A stretch of 28,910 bases of DNA, from positions 1 through 28,910 of the forward strand of contig JAKMXF010000087.1 in the NCBI GenBank assembly GCA_024704765.1, in the 5' to 3' direction. The DNA is from Oopsacas minuta (lineage: Eukaryota; Porifera; Hexactinellida; Lyssacinosida; Leucopsacidae). Below are positions 20,229-28,482 of this stretch, piece by piece (position 1 is the stretch's first letter; each line of letters begins with the position of its first letter). A model generated the notes under the pieces. That model saw only the letters and a program-made list of their open reading frames with translations. It did no database searches and had not been told where the DNA came from. The position numbers and the translations under genes were made by a program.

Positions 20229-22369
20229 TCATAAATCATCTGATAGTATACTATTATATAATATCTCTTGGAGGCTATTTGCAACGTCTCTTTTCTTCTT
20301 TGCGTGCATCAAACGATTCTGTACTAAGATGGGGTCACTACAACATAACAACCTGACTAAAATATCTCTAACATTATCAGTGAAAGAAGTTTTTCTTGCA
20401 AGATTCTCCCGATACCGCCTTACAAATTTATTGCAGGATTCTAAACATTCCTCAGAGAGATTCTGTAATCCCTTACCATTATTATAAGCACCTATTAACT
20501 GAAACGAATGGGCAAGTAACTTGTGCAAAGATGGAGTGATGCTTGCCCATGGGTACTCAATTAGAATAAATTCGTACGTTTCTTTGCACAATTCTTGCAT
20601 TTTGTCACAGTTAATCAAGTCACCACTGTTGAGGAGTCTTAACAAAACAGATAGATTTGTCTGGATCTTCTCTAATGATATTTTATCTGAAGGATTAATG
20701 GAAGAAGTGGCCCACGTCAAAAAGTCTCTCTTATTTAAAAAGCAGTCTCGCGCAATGTTACCAGTGGTTGAAGTGCCGCCCTGGCTTGAAGGGATATCGA
20801 CACTGAAATTACATCTTTCCTGGAGTATAGCTCGAACCCGTTTCTTGGAAAAATTTACTTTCGAGTTTGATGGCGCCCATACCTTGTGTCCTGCATCAAG
20901 ATGGTATATCAACAGCATGAACCACCTGAATACACAAAGGTAAGCATGCAAAGGAGATGCAGCTATAATATCGATGTTAGAAGTTGGTTGATGCGTAATA
21001 CCAACACGTTGATTTGATGGGAGTTTCAAGTAATCTTCTTCATCAACCTCTTCAAAAAGTTGCCGAGCGTCGCTAATTAGTCTGTTAATAGGGAAACCAG
21101 AATGGGCCCATTCTAAACTTTTAATTTGGCTATCCGTTGCAGTACACAGATGACAAGAAGCCCCACCAGCTCCATCCAGCAATCCTGCCATCTTGGTATC
21201 AAAAAGGGAACGGACTATCTCGACCTGTGCATGGCCTCCAATAAGAGATAACCCATCCTGTATGATATGGTCTGTTTGAGGATTGACTATTGTATTCATG
21301 ATAAGCTTTACACTAGAATAATCTTCTTTCAGAGCTATCAGTGCTACTGGCCTAAAGCAGAACGGAGAGTTGGGTGAGCTGTTATAGAACACGTCATTTC
21401 CAAGTGTGTCTGTAATTGATATTACTTTGAATCCGAACAAAATGAAAGTTTTTGTGCTTAATGCAGAATTGTTGCTTTGTTGGTTATAGGTTTGATGACA
21501 ACCGGAGCCATCCAATCCATCAGATATCTTAATTTTTAGTGGTAGTGTGAATCAGGAACTGGGTCTAATGTTGAAAGCAAGCGTTGAATGGTCAGACTAA
21601 GGATAGAATGATAAGAGACGCAAGTCCCAATTGACAATACTTCGGGGTCTCTGATAAATTCCAGTTCATTTATTAGGCTTATTTCCCCACGATATTGCGA
21701 GACAAGCTTATAGGAAGGAAGTTTAACATCACCTTTGAGAATTATTTTCAGATTCGTGTGTTTACTCGCCCCAATTTCCAAGCTGTCCAATATATAAGCA
21801 CATTTAGAGATTTGTACTTTGTTCAATACACCGCTAAAAGATCCCTTATCAATTATTTCTCTGCACATGTCTGAAGTATCACGGTCATAGGATTTATTTG
21901 AGACTAATTCTAAAGCTAGAGCGAGTAGTTGTTTAGGCTCAATCTTTTCTCTCTCTGCTAAAAAGTCCACATGCTCTAAAAGAACACCAAGTCTCGATCT
22001 GGAAGTCTTCATGTGACATTCGAGAATATGCTTCCGGGATTCAGTTACAATCTGTTCTGAAAAGTTTCGATTTTCAGAATCAGTGACTAAAGAAAATTCA
22101 GGATCAAGCGATATTCTCTTTCTTGGATTGGATATTGTTAGATGAGTAGAGTGGAAAATCATATTATCCCATGTTTCAAGATCCTTCCTGCGGTAAGCCT
22201 CTCTGGATGTTAGAAGTGATTTAAATTTTAAATGAAGAGTAGCAGTTTCTTCTTCGGATAAATGGTTGTTCTCAATAAGTTTCCTAACAGAGACTGTAAC
22301 ACTTCTTCCATTCGAAATATACAAACTATATGCCTCATTGTTCGTGATTAGTACAGACATGATCCGCAA
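20229..22369 (-). pseudogene. Transib/RAG1-like transposase, copy B (one frameshift)
   Basis: The reading starts at ATG 22,369 (or MSVLITNN three codons in) and runs 277 codons, including an N-terminal region with LPSYKLVSQYRGEISLINEL as in Transib. It hits TAA at 21,536. The catalytic half continues in the -1 frame as LKIKISDGLDGSGCHQTYNQ to the stop at 20,229, giving about 705 residues in all. All active-site residues are present: Asp in ISDGLDG (21,519-21,521), Asp in SLFDTKMAG (21,198-21,200) and Glu in EECLESCNK (20,439-20,441). The zinc ligands CHLC and HKLLAH match Cys727/Cys730 and His937/His942 of mouse RAG1. The blocks SVDIPSSQGGTSTTGNIAR, YPWASITPSLHK and ENLARKTSF are Transib-like. 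It is longer than the roughly 500 residues of insect Transib. Repair of one base would reopen the frame, so a sequencing error is possible. Confidence 0.92.
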
Positions 22370-22496
22370 AAGGGCTACTTTAACATAGAAACATTATGAT
22401 ATATGATTGTAGAGTATTGGAATAACTAATAACCAGCAAAATATAGAATTTTACTGAAAAAATTTAAAACGTATGAAAAATATATTTTTCGGATTT

Positions 22497-22513
22497 TTGT
22501 CCGGTCCGGACAA
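22497..22513. promoter_or_regulatory. Perfect GC-rich palindrome upstream of the Transib B gene
   Basis: TTGTCCGGTCCGGACAA has 8-bp arms around a single central base. It lies 128 bp before the transposase start inside the element, in otherwise AT-rich sequence. It could be a protein-binding site controlling the transposase or a subterminal binding site. Nothing in the sequence proves a role. Confidence 0.35.
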
Positions 22514-23006
22514 TGAATGACGTGATAAATTTTTGGGCAGCTTTTGGCAAGCCTGGAAAGTGATTAAATAGTTGACTAAATATAGTAACATTACTTATAT
22601 ATTAATAACGTTTTGTCAAATTTTGTCAAACAAGAGATGCTACACTTCAATCAATGAGAAAAAATTCCAAATTATAACTTTGGGAGGGCCAAACTAGACA
22701 CCCGGAAAAAAGTACAAATTAATATCTAGACTAACCTATCAATGATTAAATTGTTGTTACAATATAGATTTATTATCAGAAGATGTTTTTCACTCTTATA
22801 TTTAATATTTACATCAAATATGATTACATACATTAGGGCATAGGAATTTGAGGTTTGAAAATATATATTTCTATTATTAGAAACACATAACAAAGTTGTG
22901 CGTAGTTAGGATTCCTAACTGCTTCTAATGCTGCCAATGATATTTTCGTACTAATTGAACTATGGAGAATTCGAAAAATGCATTGAAATATGTTTTTTAA
23001 AATATG

Positions 23007-23033
23007 CCTATTTCCCCATATTGCCACACTGTG
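23007..23033 (-). repeat. RSS-like 5' terminus of Transib copy B (14-bp spacer)
   Basis: Read inward from 23,033: CACAGTG, a 14-bp spacer, then AATAGGCAT. Compared with the 3' end, nine bases are missing between heptamer and inner block. Confidence 0.85.
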
Positions 23034-23038
23034 TGCTG
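23034..23038. repeat. Target-site duplication TGCTG, right of Transib copy B
   Basis: Identical to 19,918-19,922. Together with the CACAGTG ends this fixes both element boundaries. Confidence 0.9.
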
Positions 23039-24176
23039 AATGGAGACAAAGGGTACTGGCATTTATCAATCTCAAAATCTTCAAATTTGGAGAAATACAT
23101 TGTCATATCAAAATTCTTCTGATTCAACCAATATTACTACAGTTATTAAAATATGAACAAAATCGAATGTGAGGAAGAGAAATCTAGTAGGATCAAATGG
23201 ATGAGGCACCCTAGTTTCCAATTTGCCAACTCAGAGAAAATAATTTGAAAAGTACTTTTAAAGGATAATTGTCTGTTAAAATTTCATGTACACGTAAACC
23301 ACAATTCTCAATATCAATGATACCCTCTTTGATGATGAGAATATCTTTTCAGCGGAAATAGAACCACAGGGTAATAAACGTGAAATACTAGACCATTTCT
23401 TAGTAAGCTAGTACCATTACCGCGAACACAAATCTGGTTGGGTCCTCTGGGCCCAAATTAGGAGCAAATATTTTCTCTCCTTGATAAGTAATATCAGATT
23501 TAACGTGTATTTCATCTATTTGAAATATGACATTTCTCTCCAATGAACTGAAGGAAGCAGTAGCTTGGGTGAGATGGGTAGAGAAATCGTTATCAAAGCC
23601 AAAACGAAGATTACAATGTATTTAATATCTGAACATGCTGGAGAAATGAGATGAGTCTTAATTGACATGACTTGAGTAACTATATTGTACCGTCGCATGC
23701 TCTTTGGAATAAATATATTATGTAATTGACAGAAGACAAATTGGAGATTGGCTATAACCGAGGAAGAATAGTTTTCACTATCCTCTTTGCTAGCTAACTC
23801 ATAACCTTCTCTATGTGTTGTTTAGCACGAGGAATGGGAAATGAATGTGATTTAGTATGATCATCATCAGATGCAGATTTTGAGGAAATTTGATGTAATA
23901 ATGATTCAATTTGTCGAATATCATTAATTGAATTAAGAGAAGTAAGTAAGTATACAATTTCATAGAACCAGGCGGATACAAATAAAAATGAATTTATTTC
24001 TAGATATTAATCCACTGAAATAGTTTTTTCAACAAGACGAGGAAGAATTTACCTTGTACTAGAATTGTCAGTATGCCATACTAACCAATTACCTGGTAAC
24101 ATAATATTTTTCAACTTAGCTTTTAGATCCTGTAAATTTCTAATAATCAATTTGTGTTTGGCCTAACTCTCAGATT

Positions 24177-24587
24177 TTATACTAATTTGAATGGTTGATT
24201 CAACATTTCTTTCTCTTTTGATTCATGAGACAAACGATGACGTTTGGTTGTAGATGTTGATGAATAATAAGAGGGACAACCAGGAAGTAAACAGAGAATT
24301 GCCCCTTCTTTCAGCCTAAGTTTATCGCGAGGTACACTAGTGAATGTATCGTCACCGTTGGGAACCTTATGAAAATACTCAACATCTTCTTCACGGAAAT
24401 GCTTGATACATACATTAACGACTTTGAGGCGATCAATATCTTCACGGTGAAGAGCGCATATCCAGGCCTGTTTAAGTTCAAGTGGATTCTCTGGCATCCT
24501 GATTATATGCACTCTGTCATCTGGGTAATAATTACATGTGCAACTCGGGGCAGAACAGGCACTGGGCATCAAAGATGCAATATACAA
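24177..24587 (-). CDS. THAP zinc-finger domain, N-terminal exon of the P transposase
   Basis: This 136-codon frame encodes a THAP domain, the C2CH zinc finger that P-element transposases use to bind DNA. Cys residues in PSACSAPSC are the first ligand pair. Trp in LKQAWICALH, the pair VCIKHF (Cys and His ligands), and the closing GAILCLLPGCPSYY in place of the AVPTIF box complete the fold. The frame ends at TAA 24,177, but the P-type sequence continues in another frame (HKLIIRNLQDL), so this is a broken exon and not a free-standing gene. The start ATG is 260 bp inside the element's right end. An independent short THAP protein is possible but less likely given the terminal repeats around it. 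Confidence 0.85.
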   Translation of the reverse strand: MYIASLMPSACSAPSCTCNYYPDDRVHIIRMPENPLELKQAWICALHREDIDRLKVVNVCIKHFREEDVEYFHKVPNGDDTFTSVPRDKLRLKEGAILCLLPGCPSYYSSTSTTKRHRLSHESKEKEMLNQPFKLV

Positions 24588-24847
24588 AGTAAAAGTGAGC
24601 AGTAACGTAAATGGATCATTTTATAACAATAGGTATATGATGTACTATCATTACTAGTAACTAGAGTATATCAGTTAAAAACATTTTTATTGGCATATAT
24701 AACTATTATGCTTAATTTAAACAATATGGTTAATTAAAAATCAGAAATTTGAAAAATTTAAAATGTTTGGTTAGTATAATCGGCTAATAACTAATCCCTG
24801 CTGCAAAAAATGAAGTTACTGTTAGGCCTTATATATAGTAGGCTATG

Positions 24848-24854
24848 ACCTAAC
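24848..24854. repeat. Target-site duplication right of the P element
   Basis: ACCTAAC, matching ACCTGAC at 16,298-16,304 with one change. Confidence 0.8.
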
Positions 24855-24908
24855 AAAGCATATTAACTGAGCACAGGAAGAAACATCAACAGATCCAACT
24901 TAATACTA
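24855..24908 (-). pseudogene. hAT transposase pseudogene, 54-bp sliver between Tc1 and P
   Basis: The minus strand reads SIKLD, a one-base slip, then SVDVSSCAQLICFVR, running into the P element. In ZBED5-type hAT proteins this is the LDESTDVSSCAQL..FVR block just before the catalytic core. It connects, after removing Tc1, to 26,225 and, after removing P, to 16,297. Confidence 0.9.
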
Positions 24909-26222
24909 CAGTCTGTCAACTTGAAATTGGGAAGATCTTTGTTTTTCCCTAGCTACAAGTACATTTAGTGTATTTCTATTCTAAATATGTTATTAGAATC
25001 CTTAAACAATCAATAATATAGTAGGCCTAATAATTTATCTTATTTCCGTTACTTTTCCGTACTAATTTGACTCTTTTTGGCATCGATGACCAAATGGACG
25101 TAAAATTCATGTTCTAAAGAATTCCATACTCCATTTAGCTCCCTTTCCAGCTCATTTAAATTTCGTGGTGACTTCAAATCGATTTCTCTCTTGATCCACG
25201 ACCAGAGGTTCTCGATCGGATTCAAATCCGGACTACAAGCAGGCCAATCCATCCTATGTATCCTTTAGCAAGGTTGCATGTGTGTTTGGGATCCTTGTCT
25301 TCCTGGAAAACCCATCCATCAGGGTACAAGACGCTTGTCTACTAAACATTCGTGCAGAATGTCGCAATAAAGTCGCCCGGTGAGATTTTCTCTGAAAATC
25401 TTGATAGGAAACGTTCCACGTGCTGAAAACGCTCCCCAAACATGCAATTTAGGAGAGTGTTTCGTACTGGGTTTTACTGGTTTCGAATCACCTTTACACC
25501 AGACACATACTCTGCCACCAGCTAGCCAAATGGTCATCTCGTCGCTAAATATCACTTTCTCCCAATCTCTACATCTGTTAGACTTAGCCCAATCGACACG
25601 ATAAGCCTTATGGGTTTGTGTAAGTATCGGAATCTTTCTAGTAACCTTGCGGCTGAAGCCACGCCGCTTCATCTCAATCCTTACAGCCTCGTGTGAGAAC
25701 GATAGACCCCGCCTTTTGTTAAATTTGCAAGTCAACTTCCTCACAGATAACCTAGGATTGTTGATTGCCAAACTAACAAGTGATCTAGCGTTATTTACTT
25801 TGATCTGACGCTGTTACCCGGAACCAATCTTTCTATCAACGGATTCAGCATTCCTCAATTTGTAAACAGTGCGATAAACTGTACTTTTTGGAACTCCAGT
25901 TCTTCGAGATAATTCCATACAATTCGTGATTCCTGTGTCGAAAAGTATCTTGATATTGTTACGCTGTTCTTGCTCGTTCATTTTAAGGTTTTGAATTGAT
26001 GAAAGTAAAGAATTATTAGCGAAGAAATAGAAGTGTTGCGAGAAATTCAAGTGATAAATATTTTGTAACCGCAGTCAGCTAGAGAAGTTCAGTTGGTTAA
26101 GAAATGACTAGGAATAGTTGAAAACCACAAACTATCAATATTATTACGATAACCAATTTGAAAATGCAATTAGGAACATTCTAACATCGAAAAGATTTTC
26201 CCAATTTCAAGTTGACAGACTG
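24909..26222 (-). mobile_element. Complete Tc1-type element, inactive
   Basis: Both ends read CAGTCTGTCAACTTGAAATT going inward and stay alike for about 32 bp with one difference. TA flanks both ends (24,907-24,908 and 26,223-26,224). Length is 1314 bp with one transposase gene on the minus strand. It is inserted in the hAT pseudogene, whose frame is restored (GIF then SIKLD) when the element and one TA are removed. Confidence 0.95.
25049..25981 (-). pseudogene. Tc1-type transposase pseudogene
   Basis: The likely start is MNEQEQRNNIKILFDTGITN at 25,981; an upstream ATG at 26,050 is in frame but outside the family's usual start. A helix-turn-helix follows (MELSRRTGVPKSTVYRTVYK). An in-frame TAA at 25,814 replaces a linker codon, and the catalytic domain continues in the same frame (VIFSDEMTIWLAGG with the first Asp). 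After RLVP at 25,319 one frameshift gives FQEDKDPKHTCNLAK (second Asp). Another shift gives MDWPACSPDLNPIENLWSWI with the catalytic Glu. The gap between second Asp and Glu is about 28 residues against the usual 34, so some six codons are lost. The end LVIDAKKSQISTEK at 25,049 is typical. The copy is dead. Confidence 0.92.
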
Positions 26223-26224
26223 TA

Positions 26225-26310
26225 AATATTCCCAATGGTGCTGCTTTTACCTTGGCTTTAACCTGTAACTTGACACCTTCTGACATATCTACGATACGAC
26301 GTAAAAAGCA
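26225..26310 (-). pseudogene. hAT transposase pseudogene, most N-terminal recognisable piece
   Basis: The minus strand reads RRIVDMSEGVKLQVKAKVKA then APLGIF up to the Tc1 joint. This matches the RRI.DM..DV..QL....K.SPFF region that precedes LDESTDV in ZBED5/SCAND3-type hAT proteins. Further upstream I no longer recognise the family. Confidence 0.85.
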
Positions 26311-26714
26311 GTAATTGTGCCAATCAAACATTTCAGTCGGAAAATAATGGGAAATAGCGATATTTAAACTTTTATTACATTCTAGAATTGGGTATCAGAG
26401 ATGTCGCAGAATCTTTTGTATTAGTACTCGGAAAATTTCAGATAAATCAACTTCACGTATAATGTTTTCTAATAACCTGATATCATTGATTGAGGAAAAC
26501 GAGCGCTGAATTTTGTTCTTTTCCTTATGAAAAGATGTATAAATAAACGTGCATCAACAATTATATATCGTTCAATAGTGGAAACTTCGTTACAAAAATG
26601 AATCTTAAGAAATAGTATGTTAGAAGAATCAAGGCGATGGAAAAACCAACCGTTTTAGACTTCGATCATGTAACACAACTTTAGGCATGAAATCATGAGC
26701 TTGATTTCGGTCTC
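26311..26714. other. No gene seen
   Basis: AT-rich sequence between the hAT remnant and the second THAP remnant. The N-terminal BED-finger part of the hAT protein is not detectable. Confidence 0.35.
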
Positions 26715-27120
26715 TTAAAATTCTCCTCGACTTTTCTTGTACACATCCTGCATACTCTTCTCCTCTTTATCGTCTAGAGATAGCCTTTGGGTTTTAGCAA
26801 CTGCATCTGTGAAATAGGTTGAACTATTTGGAAAGATACTAGGAATTGCATATCTCTTAAGAATAACTGTTTTCCTGGGCATCTTGATCATCTCAACTCG
26901 TTAAATTATTCAATATACTTCTCGATATCTTCTTTGCGGAAATGATGTATACAGATCTTTAAAGAGAGAACTAATTATACTATATCACCGACAAATTTTT
27001 ATAAAAACTGACCAAAATCGTTTATTTTTCTCGTAGTCTCCTTTCGGTCGGGAATCGCTCGAAACAACTTTTCATGAGTTTCAACATCCGTAGGAAAGCA
27101 AAAGTAGGCACGTATGAATT
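26715..27120 (-). pseudogene. Degenerate THAP domain, probably from a second P-type element
   Basis: On the minus strand, AYFCFPTDVETHEKLFRAIP near 27,110-27,050 resembles the start of a THAP finger. After a gap that could be a short GT-AG intron, ICIHHFRKEDIEKYIE gives the Cys-His pair and matches VCIKHFREEDVEYF of the THAP exon at 24,177. After a stop and frameshift, VILKRYAIPSIFPNSSTYF supplies the closing AIPSIF box, followed by a basic-acidic tail ending in TAA at 26,715. The conserved Trp is not visible. The piece is a diverged relative of the nearby P-element exon and not a duplicate of it. No catalytic P-type sequence follows it. Confidence 0.65.
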
Positions 27121-27151
27121 ACCTTGACTGTGATAATTCTACCTACAACCA

Positions 27152-27300
27152 GGGGCCTTATTAACTAAACTTATTAAGTCAAATTCTTAGAATTTTGCTA
27201 AACTTTAAGTAAATTCTTAGACTAATTCTAAGAATTCGAACAATTCTAAAAAATATATAGTGAGGTAAAGAGGACACTTAACTTATATTTAATTCTACTT
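27152..27300. repeat. Palindrome-rich stretch resembling a Harbinger/MITE terminus
   Basis: It starts GGGGCCTTATTAACTAAACT and contains repeated AATTCTTAG units, including a perfect palindrome of 10-bp arms (AATTCTTAGA, five bases, TCTAAGAATT; 27,212-27,236). Such GGGGCC plus TTAAG/CTTAG termini are common in PIF/Harbinger-type elements. A Myb/SANT-like gene of the type those elements carry begins 400 bp downstream. The partner end is not in the window. Confidence 0.4.
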
Positions 27301-27678
27301 TTCTGTGAAATTACAATAAATATGCATTTATTTACAGAGAAGATTGTTAATGGTTTAAGAAAATATGTTTGATTATCATATCCACATGTTGTAACAACCA
27401 CAGCATAGAACTAGTCGAACTACATACCAACTATATTTAGATACTATTTCTTGATGTCACTCTGAATTGTATTCTGATATCAATAAATGTATTTATGTAA
27501 TTATATCCCATATATTTTGAAATATAATAGTGTTGTATCTAAACTAAGGTAAACAAAGTTAATGTCATTTGAGTGACGTCCTGCAAAATATACGCAATCT
27601 ATGCAATTTTATCCATCTACGTATACTATCATCCTTAGTGATAAGTATAAATAATAATACAATGTTAATTATTTATGA
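27301..27678. other. No gene seen
   Basis: AT-rich sequence between the palindromic stretch and the Myb/SANT-like pseudogene. An upstream exon with the start codon of that gene could lie here but I cannot point to it. Confidence 0.3.
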
Positions 27679-28482
27679 TTATATCTTAACAATCGCTCCA
27701 ATTATGATCACTGGAAAATCGAAACTCGTTCAAAGAATTTTACTCAGGAGGAGATAATCTCACTGGTGGATCTCATTCATGATCAAAAATCGAAATTCTT
27801 CGGCGCTCTAACATCAACTCAGACTTTCGATGATAAGAACAAAATCTAGGAAGAAATTTCAGGGAGGCTGTCTGAATTACATGGGAATGTAAGAACAAGA
27901 GATGATATCATGAAAAATGGTAATATACTATCAAAACATAAGCCTCGTATTGCAGATAAGATAGAATTAGCAAGAAAAACTGGAGGAGGTCCTGCAGATG
28001 CTGATTTAAATGAAATAGAAGCTAAAATCAGTAGCATCAAAGGGAAGGAAGCTTTTGAAGGCATTGAATCGGGTATCGATCTCTCTCTTGAATCCCAATG
28101 TTCAAATGATGAAACTGAAAGGATGCTGATGAGCCCAGTTCCCTCTGAAGAAATTGAACAAATAAAGCTTTTCCAACCAGCCCCAAGAGAACGTCATCGT
28201 TTGGAGAATTAGGAATTGGAATCGACCAAACGTGGAATATTAGAGAAAGAAGATAAGAAATTGGAGATTTTAGCTAACATCGATTCTAAGCTAGATCGAC
28301 TTGAGAGTAAATTCGATCGAGTGATGGAGATTTTGCAACATACAGCAGCGTATCAATCAAAGACAATTTCTCTTCTGATGGCTTAAACTATGCCTCCTTT
28401 GCCGCATTTTCAGACATTGCCCCCTTCATTTCTTACTTTTAATTTGTCTTCATTGCCTCATTACTTTCAAAATCAAGATTAG
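27679..28482 (+). pseudogene. Myb/SANT-like DNA-binding protein pseudogene
   Basis: A single frame runs from 27,679 to TAG 28,480-28,482 with three internal stops: TAG 27,847 (in place of the conserved Trp of the domain), TAG 28,210 and TAA 28,384. NFTQEEIISLVDLIHDQKSK opens a Myb/SANT-like trihelix domain, EEISGRLSELHGNVRTRDDI forms its later helices, and LARKTGGGPADADLNEIEAK is the signature that follows this domain in the family. An acidic linker, a basic coiled-coil segment (KLDRLESKFDRVMEILQ) and a Pro-rich tail complete it. No start codon is visible, so an upstream exon is likely. Proteins of this kind are partners of Harbinger-type transposases or domesticated relatives. No transposase is seen in the window. 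Confidence 0.75.

Larger units (their letters stand above)
19923..23033 (-). mobile_element. Transib/RAG1-like transposon copy B, complete
   Basis: The 3111-bp element has both ends beginning with the RSS heptamer CACAGTG and a perfect 5-bp duplication TGCTG outside. It contains one transposase gene on the minus strand with about 664 bp of leader and 306 bp of trailer. It interrupts the P transposase just before its LKLA/ERQNV region. The clean duplication and nearly intact gene suggest a fairly recent insertion. Confidence 0.93.
16675..24587 (-). pseudogene. P-element (THAP9-like) transposase, several exons, broken by two insertions
   Basis: The gene runs leftward. Exon 1 holds the THAP domain (24,587-24,177, described separately) and, one frameshift on, HKLIIRNLQDLKAKLKNIML ending at a GT donor (24,052). 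A middle exon from about 23,985 has the block IPKSMRRYNIVTQVMSIKTH and the first catalytic Asp in FQIDEIHVK (23,514-23,516). The second follows in PFDPTRFLFLTFDFVHI (23,162-23,164). Transib copy B interrupts next. From 19,922 it resumes with SFQDVRLLYSSERGSLAKLA, ERQNVRLVLKVFN, KGIRLNDNLSAPLIF, and FLQTDQSEDPFGLY with the acidic third site (Glu 19,404-19,406). The last exon (16,855-16,675) follows a CCCGCAG acceptor and reads SLAFIGGYSVYKFLKGLQEC to a TAG. At least five frameshifts or stops make it non-functional. P-type transposases cut and paste DNA using GTP as a cofactor. Confidence 0.88.
16305..24847 (-). mobile_element. P-superfamily (THAP) transposon carrying two nested elements
   Basis: The left end reads CATAGCTTACTACATGTAAG then GCCTAACAGT. 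The right end on the opposite strand reads CATAGCCTACTATATATAAG then GCCTAACAGT. A second shared block, CAGGGAT..GTTATTAGC, lies about 15-30 bp further inward. The element is 8543 bp long. Subtracting the inserts at 16,954-19,073 and 19,923-23,033 with their duplications leaves about 3.3 kb, a normal P-element length. Near-matching 7-bp duplications flank it. It sits inside an hAT reading frame that is continuous without it. Confidence 0.88.

Noticed and set aside
20521-20943. Plus-strand open frame of 140 codons opposite Transib copy B
   Set aside because: Antisense shadow of the transposase gene.
21530-21560. Programmed frameshift in Transib copy B
   Set aside because: No slippery sequence is present and copy A, though otherwise ruined, is in one frame across this point.
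20229-22369. A domesticated, RAG1-like host gene
   Set aside because: The gene lies inside an element with intact termini and a clean 5-bp duplication, and the blocks resemble Transib more than RAG1. No RING or other RAG1 N-terminal domain and no RAG2-like partner is visible.
19923-23033. True 12/23 recombination-signal pair
   Set aside because: The short spacer is 14, not 12, and the inner block AATAGG does not match the RSS nonamer. Kept only as an observation of unequal ends.
24177-24587. Independent THAP-only gene
   Set aside because: P-type sequence continues in another frame directly downstream and P-type terminal repeats enclose it.
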